Part shown: positions 45,090 through 54,417 of the stretch, piece by piece
Layout of the letters: each line of letters starts with the position of its first letter
Numbering within the stretch: position 1 is the first letter of the stretch
Source: Gordonia malaquae NBRC 108250
GTDB lineage: Bacteria; Actinomycetota; Actinomycetes; Mycobacteriales; Mycobacteriaceae
DNA: 64,000 bases
Reading direction: 5' to 3'
Assembly (NCBI RefSeq): GCF_000344135.1
Contig: NZ_BAOP01000017.1
Coordinates: forward strand, 39,419 to 103,418
The notes under the pieces: generated by a model
What the model saw: only the letters and a program-made list of their open reading frames with translations
Told to the model about the DNA's origin: nothing
Database searches by the model: none
Translations under genes and position numbers: made by a program

Positions 45090-45646
45090 ACCGCACACCC
45101 GCGTCATTTCACCGCTTGTCCACCGCATTGATCGGCTTGCTTCTGATCGCCGTGGGTGGAGCGGCCCTCGCGCATCGGTTCGGGGTCACGCCTGTCTCCG
45201 AATGGGTCGACCGCTTCGACCCGTCGTCGATCGACCGCCTCTCCGGCAGCGGATGGTGGACGGCCGTGCTCGCGGGCGTGGTTGTCGTCTCTCTCATCTG
45301 GGGCCTCGCCCTCATCGGGTCCACCATCAGACCCCGAGCGGTCGACGATCTTGAACTCGACGGATCCGACCCGAGCGGGGAGCTGGTGATCGCGCCCAAA
45401 CTCATCGCATCCGCCGTCGCCGACGACCTCGCGGGTGACACGATGTTCCAGAAGGTGTCGGCTCGTGCGCTCGACGACCGGTCGCGGAAGATCATCCGAG
45501 TGGAGGTGACGGCACGACCCGATCGGAGCTACGCCGACATCGCCGAACGCGTCGGCCGTGCGACCAGCCAGATCGCGGATGCTCTGGTCGGATCAGACGT
45601 CCACGTGCAGGCGTTCATCCACCTGGAGCGCTCGCCGAAACACTGA
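45086..45646 (+). CDS. AmaP-like membrane anchor of the Asp23 cluster
   Basis: A 186-residue protein with two helices (LSTALIGLLLIAVGGAALA, AVLAGVVVVSLIWGLALI) and a cytoplasmic C-terminal domain (ISPKL-like LVIAPKLIASAVADDLAGD, IIRVEVTARPDRSYADIAER). This layout is that of AmaP, which holds Asp23 at the membrane in Firmicutes. Last gene of the cluster; it ends 4 bases before the converging oxidoreductase. Confidence 0.8.
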   Translation: MNRTPASFHRLSTALIGLLLIAVGGAALAHRFGVTPVSEWVDRFDPSSIDRLSGSGWWTAVLAGVVVVSLIWGLALIGSTIRPRAVDDLELDGSDPSGELVIAPKLIASAVADDLAGDTMFQKVSARALDDRSRKIIRVEVTARPDRSYADIAERVGRATSQIADALVGSDVHVQAFIHLERSPKH

Positions 45647-45650
45647 GCTG

Positions 45651-47066
45651 TCAGCGTCCCACGTGCAGCGCGTGAACAGCGGCGCGACGCCCCGACATGC
45701 CGTGGACTCCCCCGCCGGGCGCCGTCGCCGACGAGCACAGGTAAACGCCGGGCAGGCCCGTGAACTGGGGAGTCGGCGACAGGATCGGACGCACGAGCAG
45801 TTGTCGCAGGCTCGCCGCCCCACAGTTGATGTCACCGGCGATGTCGTTGCTGTTATGGACGGCGAAGTCGGCGGCCGTCGTCACGATCGTGCCGTCGACG
45901 ATGTCGCTGAAGCCCGGCGCGCGGCGTTCGATCGCCGCGATGACAGCCGCCGACATGTCGACGTCGCACCCGGCGGGCACATGGCAGTACGCCCAAGCGA
46001 GGTGCGTGCCCGCGGGCGCCCGGGTCGGATCCACTCGGGTCGGCTCACCGCCGAGTACCCACGGCCGGCGCGGGACTCGACCCGCGGCGACATCGGCCTC
46101 CGTCGTGCGGATGTGGGCGAGGTCGTCGGCGAGATGGAACGTAGCGGTGGCGGCCATGACGTCCGGGCGATGCGCCCACGGGATCGGCTCCGAGAGCAGA
46201 AAGTCGACCTTGCAGACACCCGGACCGTAGTCGAAGCGGCGCAATGCTCGTGCGTAGCGCCGCGGCAACGCGTCGCCGATGACACGCTGAACCACCGCGG
46301 GCGAGGTGTCGAAGAACAGGTCGGCGTCGGCCGGCAGCTGTGCCCGCTCGGTCACTTCGACTCCGGTCTCGATCCGTCCGCCGTGTCCGACGACGACGGC
46401 GGCCAGCGCGTCGACGATCGCCTGCGAGCCGCCCTCGGCGACCGGCCAGCCGGTCTCGGTCAGCATGCCCAGAAGCAGTCCGGCCGCCGACGAGCCGAGC
46501 GTGGACAACGGCCGAATCGCGTGAGCGGCGATCGCCGCGAACGCGGCGGCGGCGCGGTCGGTGCGGAACGCCTTCGCAAGCACATCGACCGGTGCCAGCG
46601 CGGCGGGCGAGAACCTGGCCATATCGAGGGTCCTGCGTGGAATGGCGGGCATGGCGAGTATGTCGTCGGCGAGCGCAGCGGGCTGAGTCGATGGTGCGAC
46701 AAGCCGCTCCCAGCGCGTCGCATCCACGCCGAACTCCTCTGCGAGGGAATGCTTTTCGCGTCTCACGGCGATCACGTCGCCGTCGGCGACGTGCGCGATC
46801 GACACGTCCGGCATGCACCACCGCAGGCCGTGGCCGGTGAGATCGAGATCTGCGAAGGCCGGCGAGACGAACCCCGTCGGGTGCACTGCCGAGCACACAT
46901 CGCGATGGATTCCGGTGCCGAACGCCTCATCGGTGCGCGCACCTCCGCCGATCGTCTCGGCGGCTTCGAGAACCAGCACGCGACGGCCCGCGACGGCGAG
47001 AGTCGCGGCGGCGGTCAGGCCGTTCGGCCCCGAACCCACGACGACGGCATCGAACACGTCACGCAC
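45651..47066 (-). CDS. Phytoene-desaturase/carotenoid-isomerase-like FAD oxidoreductase
   Basis: A 471-residue flavoprotein starting at a GTG with AGGAG about 8 bases upstream. DAVVVGSGPNGLTAAATLA (6-24) is the FAD-binding fold, and the end ATAPGGGVHGMSGRRAAVHAL is the C-terminal FAD signature of the CrtI/RetSat family. No other carotenoid gene is nearby, so the substrate may be another polyene or amine. Family sure, reaction unknown. Confidence 0.88.
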   Translation of the reverse strand: MRDVFDAVVVGSGPNGLTAAATLAVAGRRVLVLEAAETIGGGARTDEAFGTGIHRDVCSAVHPTGFVSPAFADLDLTGHGLRWCMPDVSIAHVADGDVIAVRREKHSLAEEFGVDATRWERLVAPSTQPAALADDILAMPAIPRRTLDMARFSPAALAPVDVLAKAFRTDRAAAAFAAIAAHAIRPLSTLGSSAAGLLLGMLTETGWPVAEGGSQAIVDALAAVVVGHGGRIETGVEVTERAQLPADADLFFDTSPAVVQRVIGDALPRRYARALRRFDYGPGVCKVDFLLSEPIPWAHRPDVMAATATFHLADDLAHIRTTEADVAAGRVPRRPWVLGGEPTRVDPTRAPAGTHLAWAYCHVPAGCDVDMSAAVIAAIERRAPGFSDIVDGTIVTTAADFAVHNSNDIAGDINCGAASLRQLLVRPILSPTPQFTGLPGVYLCSSATAPGGGVHGMSGRRAAVHALHVGR

Positions 47067-47112
47067 TATTCACTCCTCTCACAGACGCCCACCTCGAGTG
47101 TCACCCAGACGA

Positions 47113-47124
47113 TAGATTGGTGCC
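47113..47124 (+). promoter_or_regulatory. Leaderless promoter of the TPM-domain gene
   Basis: TAGATT (47113-47118) is followed by six bases and ATG 47125, with no ribosome-binding site. It sits in the 58-base gap between divergent genes. Confidence 0.5.
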
Positions 47125-48822
47125 ATGTCGTCCGCCTCTGCCCGACGGTTGCTGGCCCTCGTGTCCGTGCCAGTCGCCTTGTTCCTCGGCTCATCGACCG
47201 CCGGATCGGCTCACGCCCAGCCACCGCTGCATCTTCCGGCTCAGGTCGTCGACCCGGCGAATGCGTTGAACGCCGCGCAGAGTGCACAGATCGAGCAGTC
47301 CGTCACCGAACTCGCAGACGACCACGAGATCGCCTACTGGGTGGTCTACGTGAAGAACTTCGACGGACTCTCTCCCGAGGAATGGACGTCGCGGACCGTC
47401 GCGCAGAGCGATTTCGGAACGCGCGACGTGATCCTCGCGATCGCGACCGACACCCGCACCGCCTACCTGCAGGCGCCGTTCGACGTGGACGGGCTCACGG
47501 ACTCCGAGATCGCGGCGATCACCGCCGACGACCTGGATCCCGCTGTGACGGAAGGGCGATTCGCCGACGCCGCGCTGTCTGTCGGTTCGGCACTCGGGTC
47601 CGCTGCCGACGACGACTCCGCATCCCGGGTCGGCCTGATCACGACGGTTGCCGTCGTCGGCGTCCTCGCAGCCGTCGGCGTGGCGCTGTACGTCCGGAAG
47701 CGACGCGCCGACGAACCGGACGAGGAGGCGTTCACGGCCGACGAACTGGGACGTCAGCCGCTCAGCGAACTCGACCCGTGGTCCCGCGAGGTCCTGACCG
47801 GCACTGATCGGGCGATCGCGACCAGCGCCGACGAACTCTCGCTGGCCGTCGACGAGCTCGGACCCGACGTGGCGCAGCCGTTCACCGATGCGGTGCTCGA
47901 CGCTCGCGCGGCGCTCGCCGACGCGTTCACACTCCGGCAGAGGATCGACGACGGACTCGTCCCCGACCCCGAGGAGCAGCGCTCGCTCCTGGTCCGGATC
48001 ATCACGACATGCTCGGACGCCGACGCCTCACTCGACCAGCAGGTCGCCGGATTCGACGCGTTACGCAACCTGCTCAGCGATCCGGCCACTCGATTCGACG
48101 CACTCGAGGCTCGGGTCGCCGGACTCACCGCCCGACTTCCCGTGACTCAGTCGAGGCTCGACGAGCTGACAGCCGAACACGGCGCCGACGTCATCTCGAT
48201 CACCGAGAACGTCGCGCTGGCCGCCGAGCAACTGCAGTTCGCGGAAGACGTTCTTGAGCAAGGCCGCGAAGCGGCCGCCGCCGGAGCCACCGGACGCGGC
48301 TCCGTCGTCGGTTCCATCCGCTCGGCCGAAGGCGCGCTGGATCAGGCCGCGAAACTGCTGGACGCCGTCGACGGATCTGATCCGAGCAGCACCGACGACA
48401 TCGATCTGCCCGCAGTGATCGACCGCGTACAGGCGGCCTCCGACTACGTCGAAACACGCCGAGGAGTGGTCGGATCCATCGCACGGACTCGCCTGTCCGA
48501 GGCGCGCCGACTCGCAGACACCGCCGCCGACCTCGCCGAATCCGATCCAGCAGCTTCGGCGGAAGCTGCACTGAGAGCCTCGATACTCGCCGATCAGGCG
48601 TTGACCGCTGCTCGGGCCGACGTCGCCGACTGGTTCGATTCGCAGCGTGTGCCGTCAGGCGACTCGTACGGCGACCTTGCCCCGGTCTTGACCGGCATCC
48701 TCGTCGACACCGTTCTCAACGACGATGTCCACGACGGCGGTTACAGCCACGACGGTCGGAGCCCGGCGTCGTACGGTGGATCGTCGAGTTCGGGGCGCAT
48801 CGGCGTCGGCGGCCGGATCTGA
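47125..48822 (+). CDS. TPM-domain membrane protein (Rv2345-like)
   Basis: A 565-residue protein. A signal peptide (LLALVSVPVALFLG, AHA|QP) precedes a TPM domain (about 35-150: VVDPANALNAAQSAQIEQSV, DVILAIATDTRTAYLQAPFD). A TM helix lies near 170-190 (TTVAVVGVLAAVGVALYV), then a long cytoplasmic helical region likely to form coiled coils, ending in a Gly/Ser-rich tail. TPM domains of this kind are found in envelope proteins of mycobacteria; biochemical role unclear. Confidence 0.88.
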   Translation: MSSASARRLLALVSVPVALFLGSSTAGSAHAQPPLHLPAQVVDPANALNAAQSAQIEQSVTELADDHEIAYWVVYVKNFDGLSPEEWTSRTVAQSDFGTRDVILAIATDTRTAYLQAPFDVDGLTDSEIAAITADDLDPAVTEGRFADAALSVGSALGSAADDDSASRVGLITTVAVVGVLAAVGVALYVRKRRADEPDEEAFTADELGRQPLSELDPWSREVLTGTDRAIATSADELSLAVDELGPDVAQPFTDAVLDARAALADAFTLRQRIDDGLVPDPEEQRSLLVRIITTCSDADASLDQQVAGFDALRNLLSDPATRFDALEARVAGLTARLPVTQSRLDELTAEHGADVISITENVALAAEQLQFAEDVLEQGREAAAAGATGRGSVVGSIRSAEGALDQAAKLLDAVDGSDPSSTDDIDLPAVIDRVQAASDYVETRRGVVGSIARTRLSEARRLADTAADLAESDPAASAEAALRASILADQALTAARADVADWFDSQRVPSGDSYGDLAPVLTGILVDTVLNDDVHDGGYSHDGRSPASYGGSSSSGRIGVGGRI

Positions 48823-48823
48823 C

Positions 48824-49501
48824 ATGCCCACAGCATTGATCACCGGCGCCAGCCGCGGTGTGGGCGCCCAGATCGCACGAGCGCTCGCACCCACTCACGA
48901 TCTCCTGCTCGGCGGCCGAGGCAGTGCCGAACTCGACACTCTCGCAATGGAACTCGACGGCGCCGCGACGTTTCCAGTGGATCTCACCGACCACGACTCG
49001 CTCGAAGCGGCGACCGAGGCCGTCACGTCGCTCGACGTCCTCGTGCACAGTGCGGGGGTCGCGAGCAGCCTGGAGTCTGTCGCGGACACACCCGCCGACG
49101 AATGGCGGTACCTACTCGAGGTGAATCTCATCGCCGCTGCTGAACTGACCCGACTGCTGTTGCCCGCGCTGCGGGCGGCCGGAGGTCACGTCGTGTTCCT
49201 CAACTCGGGAGCGGGCATGCGAGTCAATCCGGGGTGGACGCCGTACGCGGCGAGCAAGTTCGGATTGCGAGCACTCGCGGACGGTCTCCGGCTGGAAGAG
49301 CCGTCGCTGCGAGTCACGTCCGTGTTCCCCGGCCGGATCGACACCGACATGCAGCGCGACATCGTCGCGATCGAAGGCGCCGATTACGACCCGTCGAAGT
49401 TCCTCAAGCCGGAGACCGTCGCCGCGGCAGTGGCCCACGCGATCTCGACGCCGTCGGACGCTCACCCCACGGACGTGGTCCTGCGCCCGACAGGTCGCTG
49501 A
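48824..49501 (+). CDS. Short-chain dehydrogenase/reductase
   Basis: A 225-residue SDR. ALITGASRGVGAQIARAL (4-21) is the NAD(P) TGxxxGxG motif, LVHSAGVAS the NAG-type motif, and YAASKFGLRAL the catalytic YxxxK with a Ser in FLNSGAG. Start ATG is one base after the TPM stop, indicating co-transcription. The stop overlaps the converging NRPS-derived frame by 98 bp. Substrate unknown. Confidence 0.9.
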   Translation: MPTALITGASRGVGAQIARALAPTHDLLLGGRGSAELDTLAMELDGAATFPVDLTDHDSLEAATEAVTSLDVLVHSAGVASSLESVADTPADEWRYLLEVNLIAAAELTRLLLPALRAAGGHVVFLNSGAGMRVNPGWTPYAASKFGLRALADGLRLEEPSLRVTSVFPGRIDTDMQRDIVAIEGADYDPSKFLKPETVAAAVAHAISTPSDAHPTDVVLRPTGR

Positions 49502-50639
49502 ACGATCCCACCAGATCCGCCGCCAGACGTTCGACATACGCCTGGTCGAACAGGGCGGACGCATACAGTATCTCCACCCGTCCCACCGCGCTCCGCGTCG
49601 GCGCGACGACGGACACGTGCAGGTCACATCGCGCGATGTCGACGGGGTACGGCGTCACGGGCACCCCGGGAAGGCCCGGATCGCGGTCCATCGTCAGCAT
49701 CACCTGGAACAGCGGGTGTCGATCGGTCGGCGACGGACCCAGCGCGTCGACCACGTCGGTGAATGCGGTCGCCGAGTGTGCAAACGCCTCATTCTCAGCC
49801 TTCCGTACCGCCTCGACGGTGGCAGGCCAGGACGCCGACATCCGGCACAGGACGCTGACCGTGTTCACGAGCATGCCGACCACCCCGTCCCACCGAGTGT
49901 CGTCGCGTCCCGAGGTCAGGGCGCCGATCGGGACGGCCCTCGCGCCGCTCCGCGCGCTCACCAGCCCCGCAAGTGTCGCACGGAGGACGGTCAATTCCGT
50001 CACCCGATGCTCTTGAGCGGCGTCGCCGACAGCGGCCCATTGACCCTGCTCGATCGGGTATGACACCCGTGCTCCGCGGTCGTCCCATACTGGGCGTCTC
50101 CGCGTCACGGCGGCGAGGTCGACCACAATCGATGCTGTCGGCGCGAAGTGCGCGATGTCCGCGGCCCGATGCATGTCCGCCCGGGCTGTCGCGAGGCGCG
50201 CATAGTCCCGGTAGTCGCCGTCTCGTGCCCGCGGCGGCTCGGTGAGGCTCGACGCCAGAATGCGCAAGGATTCGCCGTCCACCGCGAGGTGATGGAAGGC
50301 GAATCCGACCTGCGTGGCGGCCACACGCGGTGCGATCACGACGCGGATCGGGTAACCGGAGGCCACGTCGATCGGCTCGTGCAGGCGTCGACGCATGTCT
50401 GACCCGTCGGCGAGCGACTCGATTCGCCATCGATCCGGATCCGCGGTCGAATCGACGGTGAAGGTCGCGTCGTCGTCGAACCTGCTGCGGAGCATCGGAT
50501 GAGCATCCAGCAGGGAACCGACGAGCCCTCGTGCATCGGCCGTCGACATGAACCCCGGAACGGTCACCTCGAAGGCGATGAGGTGATCGATCCTGCCCCG
50601 GCCTTCGAACACCGTGCGCTGCGCCGGGGAGATCGGCAC
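49404..50639 (-). CDS. NRPS condensation domain in a separate frame (downstream half of a broken synthetase)
   Basis: A 411-residue open frame from GTG 50639; the same frame is open upstream to about 50713, where it would continue the carrier domain of the synthetase (LRIADLIDAIAHEQ). FHHLAVDGES is the HHxxxDG catalytic motif, and GMLVNTVSVLCRM and HPLFQVMLTMD are other condensation-domain motifs. The final 30 residues are Arg/Pro-rich and read antisense to the SDR gene. No adenylation, carrier or thioesterase domain follows. Either a stand-alone C domain or the end of a C-A-T-C protein cut off by a frameshift. Confidence 0.75.
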   Translation of the reverse strand: MPISPAQRTVFEGRGRIDHLIAFEVTVPGFMSTADARGLVGSLLDAHPMLRSRFDDDATFTVDSTADPDRWRIESLADGSDMRRRLHEPIDVASGYPIRVVIAPRVAATQVGFAFHHLAVDGESLRILASSLTEPPRARDGDYRDYARLATARADMHRAADIAHFAPTASIVVDLAAVTRRRPVWDDRGARVSYPIEQGQWAAVGDAAQEHRVTELTVLRATLAGLVSARSGARAVPIGALTSGRDDTRWDGVVGMLVNTVSVLCRMSASWPATVEAVRKAENEAFAHSATAFTDVVDALGPSPTDRHPLFQVMLTMDRDPGLPGVPVTPYPVDIARCDLHVSVVAPTRSAVGRVEILYASALFDQAYVERLAADLVGSFSDLSGAGPRPWGERPTASRSRGPLPRRRSPA

Positions 50640-53600
50640 CGGCCCGTCGCTGGACGGTTCGGGTTGGGACTGCTCATGTGCAATCGCGTCGATGAGATCA
50701 GCGATCCGCAGGGAGTGCCGGACTCGAAGACGTCGCGGACGCCGATACTCACGCCGAGTCGTCCGTTGATGTCGGCCGCCACTGCTGTCGCCGACAGGGA
50801 GTCGCCTGCGAGGTCGAAGAAGTCGTCGTCGATCCCCACCCGGTCAGCGCCGAGGGCCCGTTCGAAAGCCTCGACTACAGCCTGCTCCACCTCGGTCGAA
50901 GGAGCACGGAACCGCCGCCGCTCGCCGACCACCGGCGGCGGCAGCGCAGACGTGTCGATCTTGTTGTTCACCGTCAGCGGGAGTTCGTCGAGCAATGTCA
51001 CTCCGGCCGGGGTGTGTGAGGAACCGGCCGCGTCGCGCACGCTCGCGCGCACGCGTCGGGCCAGGTCCTCCGTGTCGACGCCCGTAGCAGGAACCACGTA
51101 CGTGTGCAGGGAGATCCGTGACTCGGTGTGATGCGCGACGGTGACGCTCCCCGTCACGAGCCCTGTCGACAGCACGGCCCGATCTGTCTCCGCAGGCTCG
51201 ACGCGTACCCCGTTGATCTTGACCTGGCCGTCGCCGCGGCCGAGGAACCACAATCGATCGTCGACCCCGCGCCGCACACGATCACCCGTCCGGTACATCC
51301 GTCCGCCGTCACCGTCCACCGAGGCGATGAAACGGTCCGCAGTGCGACCTGTCGGTCCGACGACGCCGCGCGCAAGGCTGGGACCCGCCACGTACAGTTC
51401 ACCCTCGCCGGCCCGCGGGACCGGGCGAAGTCGCCGGTCGAGAACGTGGGTCCGCACTCCTCGCATCGGCTCGCCGAGGGGGATCTGCGGTTCAACACCG
51501 TCGGGGTCGATCGGGTCGGTCAGAGTCACACTGCACGTGGTCTCGGTGGGACCGTACGCGCAGCGGACGGTCCTGGTCCGCGCCCATCGCCGGATCAGCG
51601 GCGCGGGGCACACGTCGCCGCCGACGATCAGGTGCGTGAGGTTCGGGAGGCCCTCGGCCGGGAGCGTCGCGAGCACCGCAGGCGTGACGAACAGATGAGT
51701 CACTCCGCGGCTCTCCAGCAACAACTCGAGGTCTGCTCCACCGCGCACCTCGGGAGGGACGATCACCAGCGCTGCACCGGCGTGGGCCGCCGCGAGCATC
51801 TCGACGATCGCCGTGTCGAAGCCCGGCGACGCGAGATGCGCGACAACACTGGTGTCGTCCAGGCAGTAGTGATCATCCATCTCGTCGATGAGCGCACCGA
51901 TTCCGCTGTGCGTCACCACGATCCCTTTCGGGGTCCCCGTACTGCCGGACGTGTACAGCAGGTACGCGGCCGCGTTGTGCCTGACGCCAGGCGGAATGCT
52001 CTCCCCAGGGGTCCGACGGTCAACGACGGCGACGTCGGCGAGGTCGATGTCGGCGGCCGACCCGAGACCGAGCACCAGCGCCGGACGCGCGTCGCCCAGC
52101 ATGGTCCGCCGACGCTGCTCCGGCAACGTCGGATCGATCGGCAACACGCACATGCCGGCTGCCGCGACCGCCCACCCGGCGACCACGCTGTGAACTGATC
52201 TCGCACACACGACAGCGATGACGGCACCTGGGCGTGCGCGTTCACGCAGGCTTCGCGCGATGTCTGCGGCCCATTTTGCGAGGGCGGAGTACGTGTGTTC
52301 GCGACCGTCGGCGTCGATCACGGCCACCCGGTCGCGTCGGCGGTGCCTGAGGTACTCGTCGGCGAGCGTCCGCATTCGGTCCGACGGCTCGCCCGCAAGC
52401 GCCGAGGTCGGCTCGGTGACGTCCAGGCCGACGATCGGAGCGTCCCGTTTCGCGGCACTCAGCGCCCGAACTCCGCCGACGACATCCCCGAGCAGAGCCT
52501 CCGCAAAGGCGACGTCGTGAGCCTCGGCGTCGGCCTCGATCTCGATCCTGAGGGTGTCCGCGCCTCCCGGGTACACGTTGATGTTCACGTCGTCGACCGG
52601 CCCGGTCGTGAGCACCCTCAACTCGGCCCGAACCCCGTCGCCGAGGCCGACATCCGGGATCGACGGCACCAAGTTCACCACGGGTCCGAGGCGCTGACGC
52701 CCGTGGTCGGCGACGATCTCCTCGAACCGGAGGCACTGGTGGCGGAGTGCTTCGGACAGTGTTGCCGCGACGGCGCGCAGAAGAGTGTCGACGGACTCGG
52801 CGTCCACCTGTTCGATGAGAATGGGCAGCAGGTTCGACATCGTCCCGGCGGCGGCGCGGACGGCCGCCGTCGTGCGCCCGGATGTCACGAGCGTGAGCGG
52901 GATCGACGATCGATCAGAGATCCGGGACAGGCCGACCGCGCACCCCGCGACCAGGACTGCGACTGTCGGCACACCTGCTCGAACGGCGGTCCGGCCGAGT
53001 TCGGATGCAGACGAGACGTTCAGATCGACTCCGACGAGGTGCGAGGAAGACGACGGGCCGACCGTGCGCGGTGCGAACCGGAGCGGAGCCGGCGCCGCAG
53101 CCATCACGTCACGCCAGTAGTCGCTGTCGCGCCGTCGACGGTTCGACACGAGATAGGTCTGCTCGTGGTCGAGGATCGCATCGAGACCACGCGGAGACGG
53201 GGGAGCGCTGCTGTCGGCTGCCGAACCGACTCGTGTTCGGTAACGATGCGCGACGTGGCGCATCATCAGGCCGGCTGCATACCCGTCGAGGAGGATGTGG
53301 TGCGCACGGGCATAAAACGTCCACCTCGACGGACCGAGCTCGAGGAGCACACATCGCAGAAGGGGACCCGCCAGGTCGACCGGTTCCCGCGTCGCGGCGG
53401 CCATCCACTCGACGGCGGCACGGTCCGGATCGTCCTCGTTGATCATCGACACGGTCTCTGTCAGGCGAGGCCGGCTGTGCACATCCCCAGACAGCATGGG
53501 CCGGCCGTCCACCACGAGACGAGTGCTGGACACCCCGAGGTCCGCGCACACCTCGTCCACACACGCCGCGAGAGTCCCTGCGTCGAGCGGCCCTTCGATG

Positions 53601-53698
53601 TCCAAGCACTGCGCGACGACGATCGGGATTCTGTCCCCGACCATCTGCTGGGCGAACCACAGAGCCCGTTGGGCGCGATTCAGCGGACGATCGTTCAT
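50564..53698 (-). CDS. Nonribosomal peptide synthetase, C-A-T
   Basis: A 1044-residue protein; the ATG (MNDRPLNRAQRALWF) overlaps the methyltransferase stop (ATGA). The condensation domain (1 to about 430) has ARAHHILLDGYAA. The adenylation domain (about 430-900) has LLYTSGSTGTPKGIVVTH (A3), AYGPTETT (A5), YRTGD (A7), GRGDGQVKINGVRVEP (A8) and LPLTVNNKID (A10). The carrier domain has FFDLAGDSLSA with the phosphopantetheine Ser at about 967. After VRDVFESGT the frame turns into Ser/Arg-rich nonsense. A starter C domain suggests an acylated or externally supplied first unit. Substrate was not predicted. Confidence 0.88.
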   Translation of the reverse strand: MNDRPLNRAQRALWFAQQMVGDRIPIVVAQCLDIEGPLDAGTLAACVDEVCADLGVSSTRLVVDGRPMLSGDVHSRPRLTETVSMINEDDPDRAAVEWMAAATREPVDLAGPLLRCVLLELGPSRWTFYARAHHILLDGYAAGLMMRHVAHRYRTRVGSAADSSAPPSPRGLDAILDHEQTYLVSNRRRRDSDYWRDVMAAAPAPLRFAPRTVGPSSSSHLVGVDLNVSSASELGRTAVRAGVPTVAVLVAGCAVGLSRISDRSSIPLTLVTSGRTTAAVRAAAGTMSNLLPILIEQVDAESVDTLLRAVAATLSEALRHQCLRFEEIVADHGRQRLGPVVNLVPSIPDVGLGDGVRAELRVLTTGPVDDVNINVYPGGADTLRIEIEADAEAHDVAFAEALLGDVVGGVRALSAAKRDAPIVGLDVTEPTSALAGEPSDRMRTLADEYLRHRRRDRVAVIDADGREHTYSALAKWAADIARSLRERARPGAVIAVVCARSVHSVVAGWAVAAAGMCVLPIDPTLPEQRRRTMLGDARPALVLGLGSAADIDLADVAVVDRRTPGESIPPGVRHNAAAYLLYTSGSTGTPKGIVVTHSGIGALIDEMDDHYCLDDTSVVAHLASPGFDTAIVEMLAAAHAGAALVIVPPEVRGGADLELLLESRGVTHLFVTPAVLATLPAEGLPNLTHLIVGGDVCPAPLIRRWARTRTVRCAYGPTETTCSVTLTDPIDPDGVEPQIPLGEPMRGVRTHVLDRRLRPVPRAGEGELYVAGPSLARGVVGPTGRTADRFIASVDGDGGRMYRTGDRVRRGVDDRLWFLGRGDGQVKINGVRVEPAETDRAVLSTGLVTGSVTVAHHTESRISLHTYVVPATGVDTEDLARRVRASVRDAAGSSHTPAGVTLLDELPLTVNNKIDTSALPPPVVGERRRFRAPSTEVEQAVVEAFERALGADRVGIDDDFFDLAGDSLSATAVAADINGRLGVSIGVRDVFESGTPCGSLISSTRLHMSSPNPNRPATGRCRSPRRSARCSKAGAGSITSSPSR
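50700..50716 (-). other. Apparent frameshift in the NRPS carrier domain
   Basis: On the minus strand GGCACTCCCTGCGGATCGC reads GTPCGS in the synthetase frame. One extra base in the CCC run would give GTPLRIADLIDAIAHEQ and join directly to the condensation domain ending at 49404, restoring a roughly 1430-residue C-A-T-C protein. Sequencing error, recent mutation or recoding cannot be told apart here. Confidence 0.7.
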
Positions 53699-54417
53699 CG
53701 CGCCGCGGAACGGACTGCCCGCACGACAACAATCCGCTCGTCGGTCTGACCAGGTTCGATGAGTCCCTTCTCGGCGAGCCAGCCTGCCCGTTCTCGTGTG
53801 ACGGGTCCGAACTCCAGTCGCGCCTCGTCTACGACCGATCCCGAGAGTCCGTTCATAGTCAGACGATCGACGACTTCCGCCACGCCTGCGATGTCGGAGA
53901 AGACTAGGAGGAGTACACCTTCGGCGCCGAGGATCCCGGCGGCTCGGTCGACGATCACGTCGAGCACAGCCCGGCCGTCTGGACCCGCGTCCCAAGCGTG
54001 ACCGTCGAACGTGTCGTGCGGAGCCGGGACGTACGGCGGGTTGGCGACAAGCAGATCGACAGGCTCCGGCGGCGACCACGTCCGCACATCGGCCTGCACT
54101 GAGTCGACCACGACATCGTTGGCGGCCGCATTCATCGCGATGGCCCGAACCGCGTCTCGGCGATCGTCTACGGCGCAGACAACGGCGCCGGCGAGGGCTG
54201 CATAGATCGACGCGATCCCACTTCCGGCGCAGAGTTCGACCACCGAATGGTTCGGGGGCGCGCCCACGAGTTCACCGACCACGTGGCGACAGAGCAGTGC
54301 TGAGTCCACCGAGGGTGGGTACACCCCGCGAACGTCGACTACGTCGGGGCGCGGATAGGGGAGTTCCGCGAGAATCCGGCTCGTCGTCTCTTCACCGACG
54401 GCCCAGTCGACGATCAT
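53695..54417 (-). CDS. HemK/PrmC-like SAM-dependent methyltransferase
   Basis: A 240-residue protein starting inside the previous stop (ATGA). VVELCAGSGIASIYAALAG is the SAM-binding motif I. VDLLVANPPYVPAP holds the NPPY motif of enzymes that methylate planar amide or amino nitrogens (PrmC, HemK2, N6-adenine enzymes). Placed between an iron-dependent oxidase and an NRPS, all overlapping by 4 bp; it may tailor the product rather than a release factor. A longer upstream frame overlaps the oxidase gene. Confidence 0.88.
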   Translation of the reverse strand: MIVDWAVGEETTSRILAELPYPRPDVVDVRGVYPPSVDSALLCRHVVGELVGAPPNHSVVELCAGSGIASIYAALAGAVVCAVDDRRDAVRAIAMNAAANDVVVDSVQADVRTWSPPEPVDLLVANPPYVPAPHDTFDGHAWDAGPDGRAVLDVIVDRAAGILGAEGVLLLVFSDIAGVAEVVDRLTMNGLSGSVVDEARLEFGPVTRERAGWLAEKGLIEPGQTDERIVVVRAVRSAAR

